From Struthidea cinerea (lineage: Eukaryota; Chordata; Aves; Passeriformes; Corcoracidae), in contig VZTI01000583.1 in the NCBI GenBank assembly GCA_013397865.1, forward strand, positions 397,486-461,485: 64,000 bases of DNA, in the 5' to 3' direction. A model generated the notes under the pieces. The model did no database searches and was not told the DNA's origin. It saw only the letters and a program-made list of their open reading frames with translations. Each line of letters starts with the position of its first letter. Within the stretch, counting starts at the first letter, position 1. This document shows positions 21,101 through 31,200 of the stretch, in pieces. The translations under genes were made by a program, and so were the position numbers.

Positions 21101-22285
21101 GAAATTTAAGGAGTTCTTTTTTGATTTCACAGAACATTCTGAGTTGGAAGAGACCCACAGGGATCATGGAGTCCAGCTCTTAAGTGAATGGCCCATATGG
21201 GGATAGAACCCACAACCTCGGCATTATTAACACCATGCTCTAGCCAAGCTGCTTGTCTAAGTAATTGTAAGCTCATTAAAACAAGGATCCTTGCACATAG
21301 CACTCAACACAAAGGTACCCTTAGCTCTGGCTGACCTCCCAGAAGCTGCCACAACCCAATGTTTTGGGAATTTGCAAGATCTCAGGATGATTAAGAGAAT
21401 GCAATGCATTTAGGACCATAAAGCTGTCATCCTGATAATCCGTGCAAACAAGTAAAAGCAGCAGGCAGCTGCCTATCTATCAGCTCTGTTGTCCGTTTCA
21501 CTTCTCTTAAGTAAACAAAGAGGAAGCAGCTAAGTGCTTCTAAAGTCAAACACACCGGCTGAGGTGTCAATATCATCACCTCAGAAAACTTGCACAACTT
21601 GGAAACACTCACCTCGTTTCAGGGTGTGATGCAACACACTGTAGTAGAGCTAAAGCATTGCAGACTCTGTTGGACTGATGGGCTGTCAAAGTCGGAGGGT
21701 TGATTGATGGATAAATATTTACGATTTCCTAAAAATTAACAGAGAATGGAAAGTTAAAGGAGAAAAATATCAGAAAGCTACACCAAAGCATTTGCCTGGC
21801 AAGGAAGTGCAGTGACAGCAGATAGCAGTCTGCTTTCACCAAGCATCACTTTCAAGTTACATGGCAGCCACCATGCAGCCCAGGCAAGGGCAGAGCTGGG
21901 TCAGAGTCAATTTGACAAGGAGTCACAGCAATGCATTCAAACCTTAATCTGCCCCCTCACCACATGATCCAACAAAGATCATACTCCCAAGCAATGGCAA
22001 TAAGGGATCCCACCAGTTCCTCCCCAGATCCACCTTGAGGATGCACAAGCTCTGCAACATGCTGATGCTGCACCATGGAATAAAGACATGGACAGCCTGA
22101 CCCACCTGAAGGAGCGCTGCAATCGTGCCAAACGAGTGCCACAGCATCGGGGCGAGGTCAGGCACAGACTCGCGCTTCTTGCTCAGCTCCAACAGTGCAT
22201 TCTCCCGTGTCTCGGGGCTGGACAGCTCATTGATCCATTGGTAAATCTTTTCACGGTCAACCTGAGCCAGTGCTGTTGGCACAGG
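15195..22285 (-). CDS. CNOT9: CNOT9 (RQCD1/Rcd1), CCR4-NOT complex subunit 9, exons 2-8
   Basis: Exons, in transcript order: 22285-22106, 21728-21613, 20155-20046, 19265-19156, 18703-18605, 16152-16061 and 15363-15195 (stop 15195-15197). They encode 291 residues, from [20 protein letters not shown] to GIPLPPQ. Adding the missing 8-residue first exon gives 299, the human length. The phases of all introns agree. CNOT9 is an armadillo-repeat scaffold of the CCR4-NOT deadenylase. It binds CNOT1 and tryptophan-containing partners such as GW182/TNRC6, and so links miRNA silencing and mRNA decay. The sequence is extremely conserved; the one difference from my memory of the human protein in this part is Ala for Thr near the start (PVPTALAQ). 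The first exon was not found in the sequenced part and probably lies in the gap at 27004-27654, so the feature is 5' partial. Confidence 0.96.
16153..18604 (-). other. CNOT9: CNOT9 intron between exons 6 and 7, no recognised element
   Basis: 2.45 kb of AT-richer intron. I saw no transposon, RNA gene or credible open frame. Confidence 0.6.
19127..19155 (-). promoter_or_regulatory. CNOT9: Weak splice donor, U-tract and intronic AATAAA downstream of CNOT9 exon 5
   Basis: On the minus strand the exon ends AAAACG and the intron begins GTACCG, a poor match to the U1 consensus beyond GTA. It is followed at once by 12 T, then GTTTC and AATAAA (19132-19127). U-rich tracts just after weak donors are known to be bound by TIA-1 proteins, and the AATAAA could act as an intronic poly(A) signal. 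The splice itself is certain from the protein. Confidence 0.5.
19511..19550. repeat. Short inverted repeat (hairpin) in a CNOT9 intron
   Basis: A 13-base perfect stem, TTTGTGTTCCTTC with GAAGGAACACAAA, is separated by a 4-base loop (CTCA). CTTG/CAAG extends the stem after a 2-base bulge. It is too short for a normal pre-miRNA. Confidence 0.75.
21126..21260 (-). mobile_element. tRNA-Ile-derived SINE with CR1-like 3' tail (TguSINE1-like)
   Basis: Read on the minus strand, the element has an A-box-like GGCTAGAGCATGG, an Ile-type anticodon loop TTAATAA, a B-box-like GGTTCTATCC and a tRNA-like end CATATGGGCCA. It continues into a CR1-type tail with GTGGGTCTCTTCCAACTC and ATTCTGTGA. The first bases of the tRNA part look lost or mutated. 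A tRNA-Ile head with a CR1 tail is the structure described for songbird TguSINE1. It lies in the CNOT9 intron 20156-21612, in the same direction as the gene. Confidence 0.8.
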
Positions 22286-25200
22286 CTGGGAGGGAGACGG
22301 GAAAGCTTCAGTCCAAACATTTTATCCAGTTCTCACCTAAACTGTTCCCACAATCTGCCAGAAAAAGAAACTCCTGACTGAGAGGGCGGGACCTAAGCCT
22401 CCATTAAGATGCTCTGGATATGGATCCATCCCTTCCTTAGATTAGTATTTCACCTACCTGAAATGCAAAGGCTTTATTTCCTGGCCTGACTTGTTAAGAC
22501 AGTCTCTCATAATCCCCTTGTCAAGCAGTACCTTTGTAACTTCATTCAGCAGTGGGAGCCAAGCTGCTGCCTGTCTGTGCCAGCAGAGCTCCTGGGGAGC
22601 GACACACACTTCAGCCAGCTATCATTTACTCCCCCTGCATTTAGCATGCATTCATTACATGCTTCAAGTGCAAGATTCCACAGATTCAGAGTAAGGCAGA
22701 TGTTACCTTTATCTCTCCAAAAACACCCATGACACTGGAAACTGCCAATGAGATTCGCTCAATGTACACGAGAAAAATACTCGTACAAATACTAGAAATA
22801 TTTTCACTACTTCACCATCAGCATGACACCAGCCACAGCCAGTAACAGCTGCTGTTGCCAATGGCTCATATTCATACCAGGTACCTTGTTCACATGCATG
22901 AAGTTAAAAGGGAATTTTTCAAGAATGACTTTGTGCAAGATCTCAGGATGATTTGATTCCTGTTCAAAATAAACCCAGAAAAGGGTAGATCTGTATTCCT
23001 AGCCAAGACACATTTTCTACTACTCAGGAGAAATCCAGAATTTTGCTTTTGCCTCTCTTGAAACATCAAGGAAAGAGCAGTATCAAGATCAACAAGTTTT
23101 CAATACAAAAAAATGAGGAAGAAGAGGAAAAAGATGGACTGTAGCTTAATTTCTGGGGGGAAGGCAAGGCACAAGTCTTTCAGTGATACTTTGTCTCCTG
23201 CCTCTGCTGGCACAAGCAGCACTCAGTGCAAACAAATGCTCTGCAGGCTTCCTAAGGAAATAGTTTGGTGATTCAGACACAAAATTTTGAGGAAGACAAA
23301 CACCATCACTAAAACACTTCCAAAAGCCAGGTCAGAACCTTTTCAAACACTGCCGCAGTGGTTGTTATTGAAGCCAAGCACAGCCCTGTTGTGCTGCTCC
23401 TGAGCCAGTTGAACCAGCACGCAACCAGCTCTGCATGCCACTGTGCATGGTGATCCCAGCTGGGAACAGGACTATTTCCTCCTTTCTTTTTTAGAAAAGA
23501 AACTCTTTTAGACTGAAACTCTTCATGTGCTCCCCACAATAGATGCGAGCAGAGCCCATACCGCACTGACAGCAATGCTGCCACCAAGCAGCTCAGCACT
23601 GAGACACACAGAATACAGGGGAGCTCAGGAACTGAAAGTGGCTGCAACGAAACCAGAAGCCACATGGCAGAGGCAGTCCCAGAAGGGATGCAGGGGGGAT
23701 GGAGAGAGACTCCTAAACCTTTGGCAGGCACCAACAGCTTGCTTTCTCTATTTCTGCACAGGTTTCCCTCCTCTGTTTGTCCCCATTTTATATCGATAGT
23801 AATACCCAAAGAGATTCTTCCCCAGCTGTGGGATTTCTCTCTCCTCCAGTCACTTTCATTGTATTATTTAACTCAAATGTTCATATATAAGCCAATGTAG
23901 TATTATCAGTCCCTGTACTCTAGAGCTCAAATACTTTTGTAGCTGTTCATATGTCCTCCTATCCTCTTTTTTCTCACTGTCATGGTTTAGGGATGGTATT
24001 CTCCAATTTAATGTTCCCACTGAAACCACTCCAAACCACTTGTCACTCACTCCCTCCCTCCTCCCCTTTCCAGTCCCCCTGCTCCTGGATGGAAAGGGGA
24101 ATTGGAGGCACAAAAGGTAAAGATCACAGGCTGATATAGGAACAATTTACTGGAAACAGCAATGAGATAAGAAAACTAACAGTAAAACAACAATATTAGC
24201 GACAGAGGGTACAAGAAAAGAAAAGTTATTGTTCACCCCATGGAACCCCCCTGACAATACCCGACTGCTCCCTCTGCCACATTACCCCAAACCCAAAGCA
24301 AGCCCCTCCTCCCTTCCTGGAAAATTATGTTAGGTGGTATAGAATAATCTCTGAGCTATGCTCCCTCCTATCTACTGCAAAAATTAACACTGTTCTGGCC
24401 AGAACCAGGACACTTACCTACTCAATTTGTAATTTTTTTCCCCCAAAAATCTCACACTAAATTAGTGATCCTGCCAAGTTTCTTGTGCCCCTACAACTGC
24501 GAATGCAATTGCAATGCTAACTTCTACACTGAAGCTCAAAAAGAGAGGGAGAATGAACAGAGGTCATTTGTTTTTATTTGGGATGGTGGATTGACAAGCA
24601 GTGTAGTTATAATGTTGTTATAACTGTGTTATCTAAAACTCCCATCTATTTTTCTAGACTCGCTGGAAGTTTCAGTTCCTGTAAGCTTAAATACATCGAC
24701 CCCTTAAAAGCACAATCATGTGCTTGTGATCCCTAGAGAACACTAAGTAGATTTTCCACACAATTAAGTTTATGATGTCCAATATCTGCCTTATCCAGAA
24801 CAAACTGCTTTTCACAGGCTCTACAGTTGCTCCTTTTGTTTTAGTTTAAATGGAAAGACATATCTTTTCCCTAATTCCCTATTTCATTATTGTTTCTTCT
24901 TCTCCCTCTAAGACCCAAAATTCTGGGGGACCCTGAGGGCCACACAAATCCTTCAGACTTTCTTTTGCACACAGGGAAAGCAAAACTTACCACCAGTATT
25001 ACATCACGAAAGATCTTGTAACACCTTTTCTCCTTCCTGGAGAAAAGACATCTCCAACAATTACATAACAAATTGATTTAGACAAATGGCTTTCTCTTCC
25101 TAATTGTTGCAAGGCACACTGGTAAAAGTCCTGGTCAGCCAAAGCTGAACACTGACTAACTGGATAACATGTGCTTTTTAAACTAGTTTGATAGCCCATC

Positions 25201-27003
25201 TGCTAAAAAACACCAAAAATTAACTTTGAACTTCCATAGCAGTGAATTAGCTGATTCAAGCAGGGCTTTCAATGCCTTACAGCTAATTACACCTACATTT
25301 ATTGGTTTCAGTCTGTTCTCAAGCACTCTATTATGTCTTCAGGCTTGGAACCTAAGTGTCAGCTCTGCACACATCAGTATCACTGTGTGAAGACCAATGC
25401 TCTGGCTCACCACAGCTTTATCACAACCGTGTTCACAACACCCAGAGGGACTCCGGAGCCAATTCACGACCTTACTAAGAGGTGACTTTATTTACCACAG
25501 GTCCCGAGCACATCTTCAGAACCAGACACCCTTCCCTGTCACCTCCAGTCTAAGCACACTAACTGTGGTAGGAAACATTTCAACACAGAACTATCAGCTA
25601 GCATAAACTATGTATAAATTAAATATACATTCAAGTGAGTCCTAAAATGAAGTTGATCTCTGTTCTGAAATAAATATTTTGGTTAAAATTGTCTTAAAGG
25701 GAGGTAAATAGATCACAGACAGGATTAATGGGAGATGCATATAATGGCAGTCCTTCATGCATTTCAACAAACACTTAGGAATTACAGTGCTATAAAAATG
25801 TAAATGCTGATTAAGAGAGTTTACCTGATCTTGCACACCCTTCCATGCTCTGGAGAACATTACTTCAAATCAGAAGGATTTGAAAGCACTCCAAGAACCA
25901 GTTAAAGTCACAAACATTTAAACAAAGAGGAAAAACTGAAAAAGTTCTGTAACTCCTGTTCATCAGAGCTTTACTCACTCAATAGCTTGTTAGTCCAAGC
26001 AGACCCTTGATCTAAGTCCATTTGAAACAGCTCTAACTGCTGGTTTTGCTATACACCTCCCACACTCAGTACACGCAAGACTCAGTCAGCTCTAGGAAGT
26101 CTTACACATGCCATGAATGTGCATTTGGAGAAGTGAAAACCAAAACAAACCCAGTCACATAGGACATACAAAGCAATAACCACAGCCTTCAAACTCAGCT
26201 TCCATTTTTGAACCCAGCCAGGCCAAGGTACTGTTCCACTCTTGCCAGCCTGAACATCAAGCACCATTATCCAACCTTGGCAGCTTCCTGAGGGGGACGA
26301 GGGCAAGCACCAACTATGGACGGCATTGCAATGGGGAAAAAAGGAAGTACTAACAGGCAGTGTCTGCTGCCCTGAGGGGCTTTTCGCTATCTACTCTTTC
26401 TCTCTGCAGTCAAGGCCAGCAGTAAAACAGCTCCCCAGAGGGCAGAGGAGGTGGCTGGGCACACAGGAGGTGTTGCAGGTGAGTGTTTTAAGGTCACTTA
26501 AAGAAGATCTACTCTGAACCTTGTGCCTCAACGGGAGGGTCTTCCTTACCCCTTCTTATTCTATCCATTCCTATCCTTATCCTTTTCTTCCCTGCTCCTC
26601 CCCCTCCACACGCTCTGTGGATAATTTTTTAGGTTTATTTTGGTAGTACATTAATTAATTTTAGACTTTTGTTTGCTTTTTCTCTATGTGCTTCTTTAGT
26701 AGTAGAGCAAACCCTATCAACGAACTTTGTCACGCTTCTGCTTTTGTATTAAACCTGCTTTTGCCAATACCTTTGCTAGTGATTCTTTAAGGGACCTTAA
26801 AGCACTGATTCGCGATAGGAGGCATCCAGGCGCAGGGAGGGAGCACGGCAGGCAAGGCGGAAGGAAGGAAAGCCCTACGTGATGCACAGGAGGCAGAGCC
26901 CGGTCGCCCAGCAGGGAAATCCTCCGGGCCCTGGACGAGCCCCCCCACAGCACAGCCCGCACAGCCGGCCCGGGCGGCACGGAGCAGCCGGACTTAGGCA
27001 GCT
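22286..27003 (-). other. CNOT9: CNOT9 intron 1 and 5' region up to the gap
   Basis: This sequence lies between exon 2 and the assembly gap that probably holds exon 1. It is AT-rich over most of its length and contains one solo LTR (23978-24412). Sequence around 26520-26800 (a TTGTATTAAACCTGC stretch among pyrimidine-rich DNA) recalls an LTR end, but I cannot support a call. From about 26820 it becomes GC-rich and CpG-rich, as expected at the edge of a promoter island. No other gene was seen. Confidence 0.55.
23978..24412 (+). mobile_element. Solo LTR of an endogenous retrovirus, in CNOT9 intron 1
   Basis: It begins TGTCATGGTTTAGG and ends CCAGAACCAGGACA, with TG...CA termini. It is flanked by near-identical 5-base repeats, CTCAC (23973-23977) and CTTAC (24413-24417), the expected target-site duplication. 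It is 435 bases long and has no internal retroviral genes. It lies antisense to CNOT9. Its two ends resemble those of the LTR at 31500-32070. Confidence 0.78.
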
Positions 27004-27654
27004 NNNNNNNNNNNNNNNNNNNNNNNNNNNNNNNNNNNNNNNNNNNNNNNNNNNNNNNNNNNNNNNNNNNNNNNNNNNNNNNNNNNNNNNNNNNNNNNNN
27101 NNNNNNNNNNNNNNNNNNNNNNNNNNNNNNNNNNNNNNNNNNNNNNNNNNNNNNNNNNNNNNNNNNNNNNNNNNNNNNNNNNNNNNNNNNNNNNNNNNNN
27201 NNNNNNNNNNNNNNNNNNNNNNNNNNNNNNNNNNNNNNNNNNNNNNNNNNNNNNNNNNNNNNNNNNNNNNNNNNNNNNNNNNNNNNNNNNNNNNNNNNNN
27301 NNNNNNNNNNNNNNNNNNNNNNNNNNNNNNNNNNNNNNNNNNNNNNNNNNNNNNNNNNNNNNNNNNNNNNNNNNNNNNNNNNNNNNNNNNNNNNNNNNNN
27401 NNNNNNNNNNNNNNNNNNNNNNNNNNNNNNNNNNNNNNNNNNNNNNNNNNNNNNNNNNNNNNNNNNNNNNNNNNNNNNNNNNNNNNNNNNNNNNNNNNNN
27501 NNNNNNNNNNNNNNNNNNNNNNNNNNNNNNNNNNNNNNNNNNNNNNNNNNNNNNNNNNNNNNNNNNNNNNNNNNNNNNNNNNNNNNNNNNNNNNNNNNNN
27601 NNNNNNNNNNNNNNNNNNNNNNNNNNNNNNNNNNNNNNNNNNNNNNNNNNNNNN
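27004..27654. other. Assembly gap (651 N) at the CNOT9-USP37 promoter
   Basis: A run of N between GC-rich flanks. It probably contains the CNOT9 first coding exon, the start sites of both genes and the centre of their CpG island. The long frames that cross it consist of undetermined residues and are not genes. Confidence 0.97.
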
Positions 27655-27890
27655 CTCCCCGGCAGCGCCTCCTGGGCTGCGCGCAGGGGCCGCTCCATTC
27701 ATTTCTTCTGGTTTTTATCGGGAATACGCTTCGCCGTGCTTTCCGGAACCCGTGGGGCTGTGTGTCTCTTCCCCGGGCCCGTGGCTTTCCCGGGCGGAGA
27801 GCAGCGGGGGAAGCCGGAGACCGGCCGGGCCCTGCCGGATGACTGCGGGTCCCGCGCGGTCAAAGACGAGCTCATTTTCTTTCTTAGGCT
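27655..27890 (+). promoter_or_regulatory. USP37: Right edge of the CpG island, USP37 5' region
   Basis: CpG-rich sequence directly after the gap (CGGGTCCCGCGCGGTC, GAGACCGGCCGGGCC). CNOT9 and USP37 are transcribed away from this point, so it probably belongs to a bidirectional promoter. Where USP37 transcription starts, and the end of its first noncoding exon, cannot be read from this sequence. Confidence 0.55.
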
Positions 27891-28227
27891 TCCTCCAAAA
27901 CTTTGGTTCCCATCTTATACCGGCTTTTTTTCCGGCACTTTTTTTCCCTTTTCCTTAAATCCGTTGAAGTTAAGGGGTTTTGAGGATTTCTTTATCTGGA
28001 ATTGTGTCTGCTCACCTTTCAGCAGTAAGGAATCGGTGCACTGCTGGTCATACTGGGAGAGATTTTATTACTCTTAAGTTTCCTTCACTTCTCTCCAACT
28101 TTTCTTCACTGTGTTTAAAAACAGTGAAACGGTTGTACCAGGCGTCTACGGAAAGTTCAAGCCATGTTTCTGTCTTCCTTTAGCCATCATTTGGCCTGCC
28201 AAGTTACACATTTCTCCTTTTTAACAG

Positions 28228-28279
28228 GTTTTTAAGGTGGAGCACACTTACTCGTGTTAGCTCTTTTCTGTGAGAAAGC
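28228..28279 (+). other. USP37: 5' untranslated part of the first USP37 coding exon
   Basis: A pyrimidine tract ending in AACAG at 28223-28227 is a good splice acceptor 52 bases before the ATG, implying at least one upstream noncoding exon. Confidence 0.6.
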
Positions 28280-31200
28280 ATGGCTCTGTTAAAGGTGCAC
28301 GGACCTGTCCGGATGCGCAGCATGCAGACTGGGATTACGAAATGGAAAGAAGGGAGTTTTGAAATTGTGGAGAAGGACAACAAAGTGAGTCTAGTAGTTC
28401 ACTACAATGTTGGAGGAATTCCAACGACATTTCAGGTATGCCAGACATTAAAGCTTTTGTTTTAACAGTGCATGGATTGTGCTCTCTTGTGAACAGCTGT
28501 CCTCTTCAAGGCTATTAAGTATCCCGCAGACTTCTCTCTATCACTGTTTCTTGTTCCTCGTTTCCTGAACACTAATCCCTTTGTATAACTCTGCAGTAAA
28601 TTATTTACACGTATTGTTTAAGGATCTCCCAAGGTTGACATTGAGATACCGCTTAACGGGAAGAACCAAAAAAGCAGAGAAAAGTTACAGAAGTATAGAG
28701 CATCGTGGCTCATGTTTTGGATTCTTGGAAGCTGTAACCTTTCTGTCAGTGGCACATTTGCGTTCTCTAGAGGTGAAGGTCCTCACCACTTTGTACTAGC
28801 TGTTTTCCCAGCTGAAGCGTAGTGGTGTTAACACACCTGTAGCCTTTTGCGAGACTTTGCTGAACATTAGTTGTTACAGTTTTAGGTTTTAAATGCAGAT
28901 TCTCTTGAAATATTCAGCCACAATTTTTCTTTTTCTATAGTTGTTTTCAGGTCAGGCTTCCTAGCTTTTATGAAAAATGCCCCAAATCAAAAGCAGAGTG
29001 CTTTTTCTGTAAGAAATACATAGGTGTTTTAAAAACATGTAAAGGACGCAAGCTGTTGGAAGAAAAAAAATCCTATCTTATTTAGCAACTTTGCAACAGC
29101 CTAAACTGATCTATATGTTGGCTTCTGCTTTTTCATGCTACTTGTTTTCCATCAGTAACGTTCACCAGGCTGTTCTCTGAGCCATTTATTTCTGTGTGCA
29201 GATGCTATGAAAAAAGAGTTCACTTTCTTTTTGAAAGATTAGGTTTTTGCTGCCTTAGTGTGCTGAAAAGTCTCAGCAAAGAATCTGGCAGCTGGCGTTG
29301 CCTTGAAATCAAGGCCGTGAGGAAATCATTAGCTGTGGATTGTTCCCACCTGTGTTACTGTGGACTTGAAAAGAATCTCTCCCTTCTCATGTGTGATGCT
29401 GTGGCTGCAGGTTTGGTTTAATCCACCACTGGACCATGTTGCTCCTGAGGAGAGCAGTCTTGTCTTCCCCTTGTGCATTCCCTGGGTGCTTGTTCTCACA
29501 CACTCCTTTCTGCCTGGGTGAGTGATGTGGTGTGACAGCAACTCGAAGGGAGGTTCCACAGGGAGGATGAGCCTACAGAACAGCTAACCATGGCCTAAAG
29601 GGGCAGGTTTTGTTCCCAGCCTCTCATGTCTGCTGTCTCTGGCACTTGTCAGGTCTCTTTGTGAGCTCAGTGGAGGTTTTTCACAGGAATTTGGGGAAAG
29701 GACTGAATTCAGGCTCTAGTAGAGGGGGTGATAAACCACCATGAAGCTGGGACCGCAGCAAAGGAAGAGGAGGAGGCTTGTGCTGGAGTGTAGTTTGTGT
29801 GAGCCAGCCCCAGGCTGTCAGCATGCCACTTCAGGTGTGACAAATTCCTGATGATCTTGCTTTAGAAGTAGCATTCCCTGTTTTTTTTGACAAGCTGCCC
29901 TGAGAGGACTCTGGGTGATTTCCCTGCCTTTTTTTACTTTCCTGTAATGGAAGATTTGGATGGATCCAGGATTGTATTTCTTTCTAGAGTGACTGGTGTG
30001 TCATCAAATTTCTTCTGTCAGATGATATGTTTTAGTGATGTTTCAGAGCTTTCACCAAGTTGTCCTAGATGCTAGATATGTATTAAGAGAAATACTTTGT
30101 TTCCCTGCACCTGCCAAAACTTTGTGACACTGACTGGGTCATAACAGATGCATGAAGAGATGGGTGGAGTCTTCTCCTGACAGCATTTTGAGTTGATATG
30201 GGTTGTTTTGCACTGAGATGGTGAAGTGACTGTAATCCCTTTGCACTGGGCTCAGTGTTTTAAGAGAGGAAAAACTTTGAGCCTCTTATTCAATTCTTAG
30301 GCCTTTAAAGATATTTTTAGCTTATATTAAAAAAAAAAAATCCCAACAGCCCACCAAAAAAACCAAACCCAAAACACAAGGATTGAGCACAAAGTGTTTC
30401 AGGAGTGTAATGTTCCCATTAAAACAAACCCTTAGTTTCTGATTGAGGTGGTTTTCCAGCCCCTCTTACAAGCTGCTTTTGTGTCTGGGTTGATTTTCCA
30501 AGAAGCTGGAGATCTTAATGGAAAAAAAGAAATCTCGTTGGTGGACATGGAGTCTTTTACTCTCTCAGTCTTCTTGAGCTATCCTCAACCTTCTTGAATA
30601 GTAGAACCTTTACCCAGCAGCCAGTTTTTGTAGGTGACTTAGCATGAAGTAACAATTAAGTAAGGTTATAATAAAGTAGCAGCTGCATCATTAGGGAGCA
30701 CAATTTCTTACTAAAATTGTTATTGTGCTCAGCCATAATCTGAAAGTTTTGACACCACTTAATTGTTATGATGTTGCATACAGACTAAGCTTGTTTCTTA
30801 CTGACTTGCTCTCTCAGCAGGTTTTTTAAGCCATTTCAAATCTGTCTTCTCTGGGAGCAAGTTGTAAAGTGAGAAGTTTGTATTTAATATTTGAAAGTTT
30901 CCCTATCTTAAATTGTATTTCAAACTTGATGTGGAAGTTTTTACTAAGTGGAACTTCATAAAGTTGTTATTCCTTTGCATTTAGAAATGTCACATTCCGT
31001 AGGAAAGCAAGTTTCAGAGAGCTTATCCAGGACACTAGAGACTGTTGAGCAATAGTGATACCCTCCTTTCGGTTGTCAGATGCCGAGGTCACAGATTGTA
31101 TTAATTCCATGAGGTTTAATATTTCCTTGAAGTGGAGCAAGAAGTACTTTGGTGGGAGTCTCTCTTATCCTGTCTATTTGAAATACTTTGTTTGAATTTG

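Noticed and set aside
21185..21260. A functional tRNA-Ile gene
   Set aside because: The anticodon loop and B box are tRNA-like, but the 5' end is mutated, the acceptor stem does not pair and a CR1 tail follows, so it is a SINE.
26520..26800. A third LTR near the gap
   Set aside because: TTGTATTAAACCTGC in pyrimidine-rich sequence recalls an LTR end, but I found no matching start or target duplication.
26875..27958. Long open frames across the N run
   Set aside because: Most of their residues are undetermined. They exist only because N codons are not read as stops.
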